In this document: piece after piece, positions 11,134 through 21,568 of the stretch | Numbering within the stretch: position 1 is the first letter of the stretch | Layout: each line of letters opens with the position of its first letter | Origin: Legionella quinlivanii | GTDB lineage: Bacteria > Pseudomonadota > Gammaproteobacteria > Legionellales > Legionellaceae | Direction: 5' to 3' | Assembly (NCBI RefSeq): GCF_900461555.1 | Contig: NZ_UGOX01000001.1 | Coordinates: forward strand, 2,431,501-2,495,500 | DNA length: 64,000 nucleotides | Notes under the pieces: generated by a model | Told to the model about the DNA's origin: nothing | Seen by the model: only the letters and a program-made list of their open reading frames with translations | Database searches by the model: none | Program-made: the position numbers and the translations under genes

Positions 11134-12649
11134 TCTTCCTCCGGTCATAAGCAGCATAACGAGACTTTAATAGCGGAGGCGCTAAAAAAGTAGTGATTAT
11201 AATCATTAAAACGATGGCCGAAAATAATTGATCGGAAATAACCCCCAATGTGCGGCCAATGGACGCGAACACAAGCCCGACCTCACCGCGTGGCAACATA
11301 CCGATGCCGATTAACAGGCGATCATCTTTTCTGTTTCCTCCCAAACCGCTAATCAGTTTTCCGACTATGGCAGCAACAATTAATCCTGCCGAAGTCATTA
11401 ACACATGCCAATCGAAAAAGGATTCCAGTTTCACCTGGATGCCAATCAGTATAAAAAACAAAGGCGCTAATATGAACTCCAGAGGAGCAATTAACTGTTT
11501 GATATTAAAAGGCTTGACAGAACTTGAATCAGAATGAGGTTCAAAATAGCCGTCATGAATAATCAGACCGGCGGCAAATGCGCCAATGATTGAAGACAAT
11601 CCAACCACAGTTGCAAACCAGGCTAGAGCCATTAAAAAAATAAAAGCCAAAAAAAGCTTTGCTTCCCATAATTCAAGAAAGTTGAGCATTTTGACCGATT
11701 TTCTTAAAGCCCAGGGGCCTATCGTCAATACTGCGGTAAAAAATAAAAATGCCGAAACAACCACTCGGACTATCACCAGCATGTCCAGACTATTATTAAT
11801 GACGATACTGCTGACAATCGAAAGAATGATCAATCCCAGCACATCATCTATCATTGCCGCACCTAAAATCGTATGCGCTTCCCGGGTACGCAACTTTTTT
11901 AACTCGGAAAGAACGCGTGCAGTAATGCCAATGCTGGTCGCTGACAAGGTAGCGGCTACGAATAAATCTGATTGGTAGGAGGCATTCGGCAATAGCCAAT
12001 GAGCAATAGCAAAGCCTAAAATAATTGGGGCGACCACACCAATAAGAGCCACGCTTAAAGCTTCACGGCCTGTATGCTTTAACTCCTGGAATGAGCTTTC
12101 CAAGCCCACCATAAACAAAAGGAAAATGACCCCATAGCGCGAAAAGATATCGAGAATATAACCCACTTTTAAATAATCAATTCCTTTCACACTGCTTAGC
12201 GCAACCACCATTTGCTGAGCATAAACAGGATCCGCAATATTATTTTGTACAGCCTCAGCGAGAGTGGCGTTTCCCAGTATATCTCTCATAATATTAAAAA
12301 TCGCGGATCCCTCGCGAAGCACAACAATGAGCTCGGAGCCAAAAAAATAACAGATATTTCCTAACAAAACGCCCATTAACAATTCACCCAACACACCAGG
12401 CTGGCGAAGGGCTTTGGCAATACATCGCCCCATTATTGAGAGAGTAAAAATTAAAGTGACCCAAAAAATAATGCTGGCTACCGGATCATGCTCAGCTTCC
12501 CGCTGCGTTTGGGCTAAAACAGTCAGGGGAAAGATCATTAAAACCAGGAAGCAGCCACAAGCCTTGCTTATTGCTGAGAGCTCAGGCTTTTTCCCAAACA
12601 AGGAAGAAGCCTTTCTAATCAGGAACTCACAATATTTTGTAAAACTCAT
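11117..12649 (-). CDS. Cation:proton antiporter (CPA2 / KefB-like family)
   Basis: A 510-residue integral membrane protein with roughly 12-13 hydrophobic segments. The N-terminal segment (residues 29-47) may be a cleaved or extra helix. Family motifs include [28 protein letters not shown] and [14 protein letters not shown], whose Asp pair is the expected ion-binding site, and a late [18 protein letters not shown]. It lacks a C-terminal TrkA-N domain, so a Na+/H+ exchanger is more likely than a glutathione-gated K+ channel; this is inference from length. Its start overlaps the ppsA stop by 4 bp (ATGA). Confidence 0.88.
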   Translation of the reverse strand: MSFTKYCEFLIRKASSLFGKKPELSAISKACGCFLVLMIFPLTVLAQTQREAEHDPVASIIFWVTLIFTLSIMGRCIAKALRQPGVLGELLMGVLLGNICYFFGSELIVVLREGSAIFNIMRDILGNATLAEAVQNNIADPVYAQQMVVALSSVKGIDYLKVGYILDIFSRYGVIFLLFMVGLESSFQELKHTGREALSVALIGVVAPIILGFAIAHWLLPNASYQSDLFVAATLSATSIGITARVLSELKKLRTREAHTILGAAMIDDVLGLIILSIVSSIVINNSLDMLVIVRVVVSAFLFFTAVLTIGPWALRKSVKMLNFLELWEAKLFLAFIFLMALAWFATVVGLSSIIGAFAAGLIIHDGYFEPHSDSSSVKPFNIKQLIAPLEFILAPLFFILIGIQVKLESFFDWHVLMTSAGLIVAAIVGKLISGLGGNRKDDRLLIGIGMLPRGEVGLVFASIGRTLGVISDQLFSAIVLMIIITTFLAPPLLKSRYAAYDRRKNEVNS

Positions 12650-15030
12650 GATGAGTGTTTGGCAAGAAACAGACAGGTATCTACAACAGAATCAGGGTTT
12701 AAGGAAACGCTGTCAATACCCTCTGCCATCAGCCATTCAGCAAAATCCTTATGATCCGAGGGGCCTTGCCCGCAAATCCCCACATACTTGCCTGCCTTTT
12801 TGCAAGTTGAAATGGCCATATGCAGTAAAGCTTTAACTGCAGCATTGCGCTCATCAAATTGCGAAGCAACCAACCCAGAGTCCCTATCAAGACCAAGAGT
12901 TAACTGGGTTAGATCATTAGAGCCAATGGAGAAGCCGTCAAAATATTCGAGAAACTGGTTAGCCAGTAAGGCATTGGAAGGCAGTTCACACATCATGATA
13001 ATGCGAAGGCCATTCTTTCCGCGCTCAAGCCCCTGCTGTTTCAATACATCAATGACATCATGCGCTTCCTGTACCGTTCTTACGAAAGGAATCATGACTT
13101 CGACATTGGTAAAACCCATGACCTCACGTACGCGTTTTACCGCCTCACATTCAAGCGCAAAACAATCCGCAAACGCAGATGAAACATAGCGGGAAGCACC
13201 ACGAAAGCCGAGCATGGGGTTTTCTTCATGGGGCTCAAACAGCTCGCCCCCGGTCAAATTGGCATATTCATTGGATTTAAAATCAGATAACCGAACAATA
13301 ACCGGCTTGGGATAAAATGCCGCGGCAATTGTGGCAATCCCTTCCTTGAGGCGCTCTATATAAAATTCAACTGACGACTCATAAGCCGCGGTTTTTCTTG
13401 AAATATACTCTTTCAGCTTCTCGTCCTGCAATTGATCAAATTGCAAAAGCGCCTTGGGATGCACACCAATGGAATTGGAGATTAGAAATTCCAGGCGAGC
13501 CAAGCCAACACCGGAGTTAGGAATAGACTGAAACGCAAATGCACGCTCCGGATTTCCCACATTCAGCATAATTTTCATTGGCAGTTCAGGCATCGACTCG
13601 ACATCAAGCGTTGCATACTCAAAGGGCAAAATCCCTTTGTACACATAACCATTATCTCCCTCTGCGCAACTGACAGTGATTTCCTCGCCATCACGAATGT
13701 GTTTTGTCGCATCGCCGCAACCAACCACTGCAGGGATTCCCAGCTCGCGGGCTATTATTGCTGCATGGCAGGTTCGCCCGCCACGATTGGTGACAATCGC
13801 TGCTGCACGCTTCATAATAGGTTCCCAATCAGGATCAGTCATATCCGATATCAGCACATCGCCGGGTTCCATTTTATCCATTTCACTAATGTCATGAATA
13901 ATTCTTGCTTTGCCCTGGCCAATTTTCTGGCCAATACTGCGTCCTTCGCTCAAGACTTCGCCTCGCTTTAACAACTGATAGCGCTCTCTTTTCTGTTGTT
14001 TGTCGCGGCTTCTCACCGTTTCCGGGCGCGCTTGCAAAATATAGAGCTGGCCATTGATGCCATCCTTTGCCCATTCAATATCCATAGGCCGACCATAATG
14101 CTCTTCAATTATGACCGCATAGCGAGCCAGTTCTTCAATATCTGCCGGTGTTAATGAAAAGCGCAGCCGCTCGGCCTCAGAAACATCAACTGTTTCCACG
14201 GTTTTGCCGTTATCCGCATCTTGTGCATAAATCATCTTGAGCGCCTTGCTGCCTAGAGTTTTACGAATCACGGCGGGCCTGCCGGCTTTCAAGGCGGGTT
14301 TGTGAACATAGAACTCATCGGGATTAACCGCGCCCTGCACCACCATTTCACCCAGCCCAAAAGAAGAAGTAATAAACACCACCTGATCAAAGCCTGATTC
14401 AGTATCGATAGTAAACATAACGCCACTCACCGCAAGATCACTGCGTATCATTTGCTGGATCCCGGCAGATAAGGCAACCTCATCATGAGCAAACCCATGA
14501 TGCACACGATAAGCAATTGCCCTGTCATTGTACAATGAAGCAAACACCAGCTTGATAGCATCAAGAATAGCGTCTATCCCTTTCACATTGAGAAAGGTTT
14601 CCTGCTGACCGGCAAATGAGGCATCGGGCAGATCTTCCGCTGTCGCCGAAGAACGTACTGCGACACTAAAATCATTGTTTCCTATCTCTTTTATCAATGC
14701 ATTATAGGAATCAGTTACCGATTGAATGAATTGCCGGGTAAATGGGGTATTGATGATGAGTTCCCGAATGGACTTACCCGTGGCGACGAGGTCATTAATG
14801 TTATCAGTATCAAGGGATTGCAACATCTGGTGAATTCTCTCATCCAGCTTGTTTTGCTGTAAAAATTCACGAAAAGCCGCGGCAGTGGTGGCAAATCCGG
14901 TAGGAACCTGGACTCCGGCCGAAGATAAGTGGCTAATCATTTCTCCCAGCGACGCATTCTTTCCGCCAACCTGCTCCAGATCACGCATGCCTAGCTGCGT
15001 AAAACTAATCGTGTGCTGTTCTAATGCCAT
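12646..15030 (-). CDS. ppsA: Phosphoenolpyruvate synthase
   Basis: PpsA makes phosphoenolpyruvate from pyruvate and ATP, a gluconeogenic step that suits growth on amino acids. Domains in order: N-terminal ATP-grasp PPDK domain ([32 protein letters not shown]), swivelling phosphohistidine domain with [21 protein letters not shown] (catalytic His), and C-terminal PEP-binding barrel ([20 protein letters not shown]; catalytic Cys in GICGQGPSD). The [10 protein letters not shown] start, preceded by AGGGTGG, gives 794 residues, close to the E. coli enzyme; ATGs up to 18 codons upstream are less likely. It is the first gene of the ppsA-antiporter-nadC-murG-peptidase run. Confidence 0.97.
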   Translation of the reverse strand: MALEQHTISFTQLGMRDLEQVGGKNASLGEMISHLSSAGVQVPTGFATTAAAFREFLQQNKLDERIHQMLQSLDTDNINDLVATGKSIRELIINTPFTRQFIQSVTDSYNALIKEIGNNDFSVAVRSSATAEDLPDASFAGQQETFLNVKGIDAILDAIKLVFASLYNDRAIAYRVHHGFAHDEVALSAGIQQMIRSDLAVSGVMFTIDTESGFDQVVFITSSFGLGEMVVQGAVNPDEFYVHKPALKAGRPAVIRKTLGSKALKMIYAQDADNGKTVETVDVSEAERLRFSLTPADIEELARYAVIIEEHYGRPMDIEWAKDGINGQLYILQARPETVRSRDKQQKRERYQLLKRGEVLSEGRSIGQKIGQGKARIIHDISEMDKMEPGDVLISDMTDPDWEPIMKRAAAIVTNRGGRTCHAAIIARELGIPAVVGCGDATKHIRDGEEITVSCAEGDNGYVYKGILPFEYATLDVESMPELPMKIMLNVGNPERAFAFQSIPNSGVGLARLEFLISNSIGVHPKALLQFDQLQDEKLKEYISRKTAAYESSVEFYIERLKEGIATIAAAFYPKPVIVRLSDFKSNEYANLTGGELFEPHEENPMLGFRGASRYVSSAFADCFALECEAVKRVREVMGFTNVEVMIPFVRTVQEAHDVIDVLKQQGLERGKNGLRIIMMCELPSNALLANQFLEYFDGFSIGSNDLTQLTLGLDRDSGLVASQFDERNAAVKALLHMAISTCKKAGKYVGICGQGPSDHKDFAEWLMAEGIDSVSLNPDSVVDTCLFLAKHSS

Positions 15031-15399
15031 AACGCCACCCTTATAATCCTTAAAAATATTGGCCATTCTACTCAAAATGCCCATTAATGGGAATGTTTGC
15101 TGTTAAAACTTGCCAGTAAAATAATAACTTCACCCCACTTTGATTCAATGCTCTGATTACCTCATTCAACGAATATTATAATGTTTAGACAAGGATTGTT
15201 TATTTTTCCTGTATTTTTGCTGCAAAAGCCGCTTTTTGTTACTTCACGCGGTTTTTATTAAACCAGCATGTGCTTACCGCTGTTAATGTGCCTGGCAGCC
15301 TTAATTAAGTGAAAAAAAATGGCATATTTCTATTGTTTTATTCACATATGGTCTAGCTTCTAATATTATATGTGCTTTATGACTGTGGTGAAAATATTC
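15031..15399. other. Divergent intergenic region ppsA / purB
   Basis: A 369-bp AT-rich gap between two divergent genes. The right side holds the purB promoter listed separately. No tRNA, small ORF with a convincing ribosome site or long inverted repeat is visible. The ppsA promoter must lie in the left half, but no hexamer pair stands out. Confidence 0.6.
15341..15369 (+). promoter_or_regulatory. Predicted sigma-70 promoter of purB-nadB-nadA
   Basis: TTCACA (15341-15346) and TATTAT (15364-15369) are separated by exactly 17 bp, each one mismatch from the -35 and -10 consensus. The predicted start is about 24 bp before the purB ATG at 15400. Confidence 0.6.
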
Positions 15400-16770
15400 A
15401 TGAGCTTAACTTCTTTAACTGCCGTCTCTCCGCTTGACGGCCGCTACCAAAAAAAAACCAGCATACTAAGCCCCTATTTTAGCGAGTTTGCACTCATTTA
15501 TTATCGTCTGATCGTTGAAGTTCGCTGGCTGGAAGCTTTGGCCGCTAATCCGGATATTCCGGAGGTGAAGCCTTTGTCAGAAGACGACAAACACTTTCTG
15601 GAGCAAGTTCTTGGCAATTTTAATGAGGAAGAAGCTGAGAAAGTTAAGACCATAGAGAAAAAAACCAATCACGATGTCAAGGCAATTGAATATTATCTAA
15701 AGGAAAAGCTGACTGACCATCCTCGTTTGAGCGCCGCAGCCGGTTTCATTCATTTTGCCTGCACCTCGGAAGATATTAACAACCTTTCCTATGCCCTGAT
15801 GATAAAAGAAGCATTAGCTCAGGTTATTCAGCCTACTTTGGCAGAAATTATTGGCGGGATCACCCTGCTGGGGAAGCAACATGGTGATGCGGCGATGTTA
15901 TCCCGGACCCACGGACAGCCTGCAACTCCGACAACCTTAGGCAAAGAACTGGTTAACTTTGTGGCACGTCTTAAAAGACCTCAACAGCAGCTTGCCGAAG
16001 TGTTGATTCCTGCCAAATGCAATGGCGCGGTTGGTAACTATAACGCGCATGTCGCGGCGTACCCGGAAGTAGACTGGCGTAAACATTGCGCTTCCTTTGT
16101 CAGCTCACTGGGTTTGTCTTTCAGTGCTTACACCACTCAGATTGAACCGCATGACGGCATCGCCGAAGTCTGTCATATTATGGTGCGAATCAATAATATT
16201 CTGCTCGACTATACGCAGGATATCTGGACTTATATTTCATTAAACTATTTTACCCAGAAAACAATTGCTGACGAAGTCGGTTCCTCCACCATGCCGCACA
16301 AAGTGAATCCCATTGATTTTGAGAACGCCGAAGGCAATCTGGGATTAGCCAATGCCCTGTTTGAGCATTTTGCGGATAAATTAACGAAATCCCGTCTGCA
16401 GCGCGACCTTTCCGACTCTACTGTGCTAAGAAATCTCGGTGCAGGATTTGCCTATACGCTCATCGCCTATCAGGCAATTGCCAAAGGCAATGATAAACTG
16501 CAGATCAATAAATCTGCATTGAAAGAAGACCTCGAAGATAACTGGGAAGTTCTTGCCGAAGCGGTTCAGACTGTCATGCGGCGCTATCAGATTCCAGATG
16601 CTTATGAACAATTAAAAGACTTGACTCGGGGTCAGGGAATTGACGCAGGCAGTCTGCAACAATTCATTAAAAAGCTGGAGATACCCGAAGCAGCAAAAAC
16701 CAGACTATTAGCCATGTCACCCGAGAGTTACACTGGCTTGGCCGCGCAATTGGTGAAAGCATTTTCATGA
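15400..16770 (+). CDS. purB: Adenylosuccinate lyase
   Basis: PurB cleaves SAICAR and adenylosuccinate, two steps of purine synthesis, releasing fumarate. The fumarase/aspartase-superfamily signature SSTMPHKVNPIDFENAEGN is present (about residue 295), together with the catalytic-region motifs HDVKAIEYYLKE, TSEDINN and SRTHGQPATPTTLGKE. The start MSLTSLTAVSPLDGRY gives 456 residues, the length of the E. coli enzyme; upstream in-frame ATGs at 15370 and 15379 would add a non-conserved tail. The stop overlaps the nadB start by 4 bp (ATGA). Pairing purB with nadB links two fumarate- or aspartate-related pathways in one operon. Confidence 0.97.
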   Translation: MSLTSLTAVSPLDGRYQKKTSILSPYFSEFALIYYRLIVEVRWLEALAANPDIPEVKPLSEDDKHFLEQVLGNFNEEEAEKVKTIEKKTNHDVKAIEYYLKEKLTDHPRLSAAAGFIHFACTSEDINNLSYALMIKEALAQVIQPTLAEIIGGITLLGKQHGDAAMLSRTHGQPATPTTLGKELVNFVARLKRPQQQLAEVLIPAKCNGAVGNYNAHVAAYPEVDWRKHCASFVSSLGLSFSAYTTQIEPHDGIAEVCHIMVRINNILLDYTQDIWTYISLNYFTQKTIADEVGSSTMPHKVNPIDFENAEGNLGLANALFEHFADKLTKSRLQRDLSDSTVLRNLGAGFAYTLIAYQAIAKGNDKLQINKSALKEDLEDNWEVLAEAVQTVMRRYQIPDAYEQLKDLTRGQGIDAGSLQQFIKKLEIPEAAKTRLLAMSPESYTGLAAQLVKAFS

Positions 16771-18416
16771 TCGAAGAATCATTATCACAACAAGGGACCT
16801 CTCGGGAATTTGATGTCATTGTCATTGGAACGGGGATTGCGGGCTTACATTATTGTCTGCAGGTCCTTAAATTACAGCCTCGTCTTCGCATTGCTTTAAT
16901 CAGTAAGGCAGAGCTGGGTGAATGTAACAGTCGTTATGCCCAGGGAGGTATTGCCGCCGCATTTACGGAAGAAGATTCACTGGAAGCTCATATTGGAGAT
17001 ACTATTCTGGCAGGGGATGGCTTATGCTATGAACCTGCTGTTGAATTTATCATTCGACAAGCCCCCTCTATTATTGAAGAGCTGCTTGGTTATTCAGTTC
17101 CCTTTACCCGTACGGATACTGGTTATAACCTGGCTCAGGAAGGCGGGCACTCCTTTCGCCGTATATTTAATGCCGGTGATCAAACCGGGCTGGTTATCGT
17201 GCAAGCCCTTCTGAGCCAGATCGCAGAGTTGAAACAAATCACGGTATTTGAACATCATATCGCGGTTAATCTTATCACTCATTATCACCCGCATCGAACG
17301 GATATTCAGGGGGAAGTGCTGGGCGCTTACATTCTCGACTGCAAGGCAAATCTAATCCACACATTTCTTGCTCCCTGCGTCATTCTGGCAACGGGTGGAG
17401 CAGGCAAAACCTATCGATATACCACCAATCCAATGGTGGCGACCGGAGATGGCGTGGCCATGGCATACCGGGCTGGAGCACGTGTAGGAAATATGGAGTT
17501 TTATCAGTTTCACCCTACCCTTTTGCATCATCATAGCCTGAATAATTTTTTAATCTCGGAAGCCGTACGCGGTGAAGGTGCGATCCTGATTAATCCGGAA
17601 TCCGGCGAGCGGTTCATGAAGAAATATGCGCCAGAAGCGATGGAACTGGCAACACGCGATGTGGTGGCCCGTGCAATTTTTAGTGAAATTGAACAAGGGC
17701 AACAGGGATTTGTGCATCTGGATATTACTCATGAATCACGTGCCTTTCTTAAAAAACGTTTTCCTCAAATCTTTTCCACTCTTCAAACGATTGGGATTGA
17801 TATGAGCCAGGATATGATTCCAGTTGTTCCCGCTGCTCATTATCAATGCGGGGGGGTATTAACAGACGTTGACGGCAGAACAGACCTGAAACGATTGTAT
17901 GCGGTGGGTGAAGTAGCATTCACCGGCTTGCACGGTGCCAACAGGCTTGCCAGCAACTCGCTTCTGGAAGCACTGGCAATGGCGAGTAATGCTGCTCGCT
18001 GTACATTAAAAGACATTTCCACTCCCAATAAGTTGTCCCAGGATATCCCTAACTGGTCGTCTCCGGGAGCCGTCAATCCGAGAAGAGCGAGTCAAATTAA
18101 TGCCCATTGGCGCGGTTTGCGCGGCGAAATGACTTCCTATGCCGGAATCGTAAGAACCGAGGCTGGTCTTGAAGATTTACTACAATTAATATTGAAGAGA
18201 AAGAAAATTATTGAGGAGTATTACTGGAAGCATTGTATCACCAGAGATTTCATTGAACTGAGAAATATTGTTCTGAATGCTGAACTTATCGTCAGAGCAG
18301 CACTTTGTCGAAGGGAGTCTCGGGGAGGCCATTATCGCGAAGACTTCCCTGATAAAAATCTCCATGCCCAGGAAAGTATTGCTCGATTAACATCGCCGCA
18401 AAACCCATTTTTTTAA
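16767..18416 (+). CDS. nadB: L-aspartate oxidase
   Basis: NadB is the FAD-dependent oxidase that turns L-aspartate into iminoaspartate, the first committed step of de novo NAD synthesis. It has an N-terminal dinucleotide-binding fold VIVIGTGIAGLHYCL, the flavin motif NSRYAQGGIAAAF, the substrate-region QFHPTLL and the C-terminal GLHGANRLASNSLLEAL signature of the succinate dehydrogenase/aspartate oxidase group. The helical C-terminal domain ends with SRGGHYREDFP. The product is 549 residues, a normal size. It is coupled to purB by a 4-bp overlap and is followed 25 bp later by nadA. Confidence 0.97.
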   Translation: MIEESLSQQGTSREFDVIVIGTGIAGLHYCLQVLKLQPRLRIALISKAELGECNSRYAQGGIAAAFTEEDSLEAHIGDTILAGDGLCYEPAVEFIIRQAPSIIEELLGYSVPFTRTDTGYNLAQEGGHSFRRIFNAGDQTGLVIVQALLSQIAELKQITVFEHHIAVNLITHYHPHRTDIQGEVLGAYILDCKANLIHTFLAPCVILATGGAGKTYRYTTNPMVATGDGVAMAYRAGARVGNMEFYQFHPTLLHHHSLNNFLISEAVRGEGAILINPESGERFMKKYAPEAMELATRDVVARAIFSEIEQGQQGFVHLDITHESRAFLKKRFPQIFSTLQTIGIDMSQDMIPVVPAAHYQCGGVLTDVDGRTDLKRLYAVGEVAFTGLHGANRLASNSLLEALAMASNAARCTLKDISTPNKLSQDIPNWSSPGAVNPRRASQINAHWRGLRGEMTSYAGIVRTEAGLEDLLQLILKRKKIIEEYYWKHCITRDFIELRNIVLNAELIVRAALCRRESRGGHYREDFPDKNLHAQESIARLTSPQNPFF

Positions 18417-18441
18417 TCAGACCTTTTCTTATGAGGTAGTA

Positions 18442-19779
18442 ATGTTCGGTTATTCATCCATTTACCAACCTGAAAAAAGTATTATGCGCATCACTAATGA
18501 CATGAGTATCTGTCAAAGTGATTATCCGCTGGACTGGTATCAGGAAGATTTCATTCCCTATGCAGAAGAGTATCAGGCATTAGCTGATCGCAAGCTTACT
18601 ACTGTACTTGCCTGGATGAAGCCATATATGCAAAAAGCAGAGGCCCATTTTGGCGAACGCCTGTTGCTTTTAGCGCATTATTATATGGGCGGAGATATTG
18701 TCAGACTGGTAGAGCAGTTCGGCGGCCAGATTGGGGATTCCTATCAACTGGCATTAATGGCAGCGCAAAATCCACAGAAGTCAGTTATTATTGAGTCTGC
18801 CGTGCATTTTATGGCGGAGTCAATAAGTATTCTCGCCAATGACAATCAACATGTTTATATCACCAACCCTAAATCGGGTTGTACTATGGAAATGCTGGCT
18901 AAAGACTTTATGGTGGAGCCTGCCTTTCTGGATCTTAATGAACGTTATGGGGCTGAGAATATTTTACCCGTTTGTTATATGAATACCTCCGGCCGGGTGA
19001 AAGCCATGACTGGTGCTCAGGGAGGTGCGGTGTGTACCAGTTCAAACGTAAAAAAAATCTTCCAATGGGCTCGCGCTCAAAATAAGAAGATCCTGTTCAT
19101 ACCTGATCAGCATATGGGTGAAAACGTTGCCTACTGGCTGGGAATAAAAAATCTTGCTTATTGGCCAGGCGGAACGGCCGGTGCCCAATACTCTTTAGAA
19201 GCCCAGGATAAGGCAACACTCGATACTTTTGATAAAGCCGAGTTAATACTATTTTCCAGCCAATGCGCAGTTCATACCCACTATCAGGCTTATATGTGTG
19301 ATTACTGGCACTCGCAACACTATGCCACAGTGGTGCACCCTGAATGCCGAAACGAAGTGGTTCGCGCCGCCCAGCAGGCTGGCTCTACAGCATTCATTTG
19401 GGACTACGTAGTCAATGATCGTGCTGGCACCAAACGTTATGCCATCGGTACTGAAAACCATATGGTAGAAAATGTCAAACAACATTGTAAAAACCTTGGT
19501 ATTCAGGTAGTAAATCTCGCCGAAGCACCTAAACCTGATGATGCCAAAGGCATTGGCTGCGGCTGCGCAACTATGTCGAGAAATGATCCTCCTCATTTGA
19601 TTGGGCTTGTTGATTTGCTAAGACAAGGCAAAGAAATGGCATACAATGAAGTGAAAGCCGGGGACGTAGTCAACGAGTTTACTGGCTTACGTCAGCGCCT
19701 GCAGCTGAATGACCAGCAATGGGTTATTGATAATGCTAAAAAAGCATTGAGAAAGATGATCGAGATTACCGAAGCTTAA
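18442..19779 (+). CDS. nadA: Quinolinate synthase
   Basis: NadA is a 4Fe-4S enzyme that condenses iminoaspartate with dihydroxyacetone phosphate to quinolinate. Candidate cluster-ligand cysteines lie in PVCYMNTSG (about residue 180), SSQCAVHTHY (about 275) and the late GIGCGCATMSRNDPP, matching the three-Cys pattern of the family; HPE and GST motifs follow the second. At 445 residues it is roughly 100 longer than E. coli NadA, with the extra length at the N terminus and in an insertion. The start has GAGGT 5 bp upstream (18433-18437). It is the last gene of purB-nadB-nadA and ends just before a short hairpin. Confidence 0.95.
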   Translation: MFGYSSIYQPEKSIMRITNDMSICQSDYPLDWYQEDFIPYAEEYQALADRKLTTVLAWMKPYMQKAEAHFGERLLLLAHYYMGGDIVRLVEQFGGQIGDSYQLALMAAQNPQKSVIIESAVHFMAESISILANDNQHVYITNPKSGCTMEMLAKDFMVEPAFLDLNERYGAENILPVCYMNTSGRVKAMTGAQGGAVCTSSNVKKIFQWARAQNKKILFIPDQHMGENVAYWLGIKNLAYWPGGTAGAQYSLEAQDKATLDTFDKAELILFSSQCAVHTHYQAYMCDYWHSQHYATVVHPECRNEVVRAAQQAGSTAFIWDYVVNDRAGTKRYAIGTENHMVENVKQHCKNLGIQVVNLAEAPKPDDAKGIGCGCATMSRNDPPHLIGLVDLLRQGKEMAYNEVKAGDVVNEFTGLRQRLQLNDQQWVIDNAKKALRKMIEITEA

Positions 19780-19786
19780 TTGAAAC

Positions 19787-19818
19787 CCGTCATTGTGGAT
19801 GCAGCGAAGCAATGACGG
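19787..19818. repeat. Short palindrome after nadA (relative of the GTCTTTGCG repeat)
   Basis: CCGTCATTG and its exact complement CAATGACGG form a 9-bp stem with a 14-bp loop containing GCAGCGAAG. The arms and loop words resemble the longer palindromic repeats at 32203, 49609 and 55518, so this looks like a shortened copy. It lies between the convergent nadA and LAB_N genes and may also act as a weak bidirectional terminator. Confidence 0.6.
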
Positions 19819-19850
19819 AAACTAACATAGCAAACCAGACTGAAAAAATC

Positions 19851-20138
19851 TTACCCCGTCGTTTTAAGTTGCCGTGCCACTCTTTCCCGTTGGATTAAAT
19901 ATAGGTTTCTTAAATAAATAAATACACCGGTGGACTGGCCCAGGATGAACACTGGATCTTTTTTATAAATTGAATACATTAATAATGTGATACCGCCTAA
20001 TAAGCTTAAATACCAGAAAGCGACCGGAATAACACTTCGCTTTTCTTTTTCACTTATTAGCCATTGAACAAAAAATCGGGCAGAAAAAATGCCTTGCCCG
20101 ACTAATCCCACACATAGCCAGATTGACTCAGAGCTCAT
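19851..20138 (-). CDS. LAB_N (lipid A biosynthesis N-terminal) domain membrane protein
   Basis: A 95-residue protein with three transmembrane segments, matching the stand-alone LAB_N domain: GLVGQGIFSARFFVQWL, then SVIPVAFWYLSLLGGITLL, and GQSTGVFIYLRNLYLI. This small domain is found fused to or near lipid A glycosyltransferases and resembles small transporters. It is the last gene of an operon with a GT2 transferase (11-bp overlap), a PAP2 phosphatase and an ArnT-like transferase, so a role in lipid A or lipid-linked sugar handling is likely. The biochemical function of the stand-alone domain is not established. Confidence 0.88.
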   Translation of the reverse strand: MSSESIWLCVGLVGQGIFSARFFVQWLISEKEKRSVIPVAFWYLSLLGGITLLMYSIYKKDPVFILGQSTGVFIYLRNLYLIQRERVARQLKTTG

Positions 20139-20853
20139 TATTGATAACCTCCGGCGAACAGGGTCTCTTCAACAGCCAACGCACCCCCACCAGATCGTAA
20201 ATACCAACAAATAATCGGTTCATGACCCCATATTTTGATACACCATGCCTTCTCGGGCGGTGGTTCACAGGCACATTCACGAGCCTGTATCCAGCCCTTA
20301 AAAATAATGCCGGTAAATAGCGATGTAAATGATTAAAATGAGGCAAATTTAAAAATGCACTTTTGGGAAACAGTTTCAGACTGCAGCCTGTGTCAGGGCA
20401 ACTATCACGCAAAATAGTCTGACGCACACCATTACCTATACGGGAAGAAATGCGGCGAATCAGGTTATCATCTCGTCGTTTTCGATTTCCAAGCACCACT
20501 GTTTTGTGGTCCTCAATAAAGCCGCAAAGGGCAGGAATATCATTAGGATCATTTTGGCCGTCGCCATCAAGCGTCACTAAAAATTCATAGCGCGCTGCCT
20601 TTGCCCCGCTAACCAGAGCAGCACTCTGACCACAGTTAACCCTGTGTCGTACGAGTTGCAACCGCTCATCCTCTGCAGCCAGCTTTAACAAACGGCTGAC
20701 AGTCTCATCATTGCTGCCGTCATCAACAAAAATGACCTCAAAGCAATAATCATCTTTTTCCAAAACATTCACTAGTTCATGAAAAAGTACTTCAACATTA
20801 TCCTCTTCATTATATACAGGTATAATTACTGATAAATTAATAGGTTGTTTCAA
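20128..20853 (-). CDS. Family 2 glycosyltransferase (polyprenyl-phosphate sugar transferase, DPM1-like)
   Basis: A 241-residue GT-A enzyme. VIIPVYNEEDNVEVLF opens the domain, followed by VIFVDDGSNDET, the metal-site LDGDGQNDP, and the DTGCSLKLF and NHRPRRHGVSKYG stretches typical of dolichol/undecaprenyl-phosphate sugar transferases. Unlike ArnC it lacks the two C-terminal membrane helices, so it resembles the soluble DPM1 type. It probably loads a sugar onto undecaprenyl phosphate for the ArnT-like enzyme encoded upstream in the same operon. The donor sugar cannot be predicted. Confidence 0.9.
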   Translation of the reverse strand: MKQPINLSVIIPVYNEEDNVEVLFHELVNVLEKDDYCFEVIFVDDGSNDETVSRLLKLAAEDERLQLVRHRVNCGQSAALVSGAKAARYEFLVTLDGDGQNDPNDIPALCGFIEDHKTVVLGNRKRRDDNLIRRISSRIGNGVRQTILRDSCPDTGCSLKLFPKSAFLNLPHFNHLHRYLPALFLRAGYRLVNVPVNHRPRRHGVSKYGVMNRLFVGIYDLVGVRWLLKRPCSPEVINNEL

Positions 20854-20872
20854 ATGTCACTCCCTTACAATA

Positions 20873-21568
20873 TTACTGACTACTTATCGTCCTGTTGCTG
20901 CATCCATACCTACTGCACTGGGGATTTTTCCAGGCAGACTCCAACCATTTCTGTTTGCGTAAAACCCAGAGCAATGCGGCAAGTTCTATAAACACCAGAT
21001 AAGTGGCAGCCAACACGTCGCTTAAGTAATGGTGGTTTAATATAATTCTCGAAACAGCGACTAAAAATCCCACAGTCAGCACATAAGAGCTGGAACGTGG
21101 GTATAAAAGACTTAAACCGGCAGCAACCGACATTATAGTGGTCGTATGACCAGAGGGAAATGACCAGAAGGGGGAATGTGTTTGAAAACCATAAAAGCCA
21201 AAGTATTGACCTTCGAGCAGCATGCTGGGCCTGGCACGTCCTAATACTACTTTCAGAAACCCGCAAATTGAGCTGGGTATTAATACACACAGCAATAGAA
21301 ACCAGCATTTCGCTTCCCAGTCTGTATTGACCCTAATATATCTAAAAATGAATATTCCTAATATAAAAGCTGAAAAATAAAAGAAACCCGCCCCCAGTTT
21401 GGTGAATAGCTCCAGAAATTTGTAATTATGACGCAGATCAATATCAAAGAAAAATTCTGTTAGCGGTTTATCTACAAAGAAAAAGCAAAAGGCAATCAAA
21501 CTTACTGCTAACACCATAACCCAGGGTTTGACAAAAAAAGACATTATTTTGTTACACGGAGACATCAT
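20873..21568 (-). CDS. PAP2-family membrane phosphatase (LpxE/LpxF-like candidate)
   Basis: A 231-residue protein with about six membrane segments and the three PAP2 catalytic blocks: KVVLGRARPS (KxxxxxxRP), FPSGHTTTIM (PSGH), and SRIILNHHYLSDVLA (SRxxxxxHxxxD). These enzymes dephosphorylate lipid phosphates such as undecaprenyl pyrophosphate, phosphatidylglycerophosphate or lipid A. Next to an ArnT-like and a GT2 transferase, a lipid A phosphatase is the most attractive option, but this is inferred from context. Start was set at the ATG-ATG pair overlapping the ArnT-like gene by 17 bp; the reading frame is open further upstream inside that gene. Confidence 0.88.
   Translation of the reverse strand: MMSPCNKIMSFFVKPWVMVLAVSLIAFCFFFVDKPLTEFFFDIDLRHNYKFLELFTKLGAGFFYFSAFILGIFIFRYIRVNTDWEAKCWFLLLCVLIPSSICGFLKVVLGRARPSMLLEGQYFGFYGFQTHSPFWSFPSGHTTTIMSVAAGLSLLYPRSSSYVLTVGFLVAVSRIILNHHYLSDVLAATYLVFIELAALLWVLRKQKWLESAWKNPQCSRYGCSNRTISSQ

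Noticed and set aside
11586-11978. 130-codon plus-strand frame
   Set aside because: Antisense shadow of the antiporter gene with no ribosome site.
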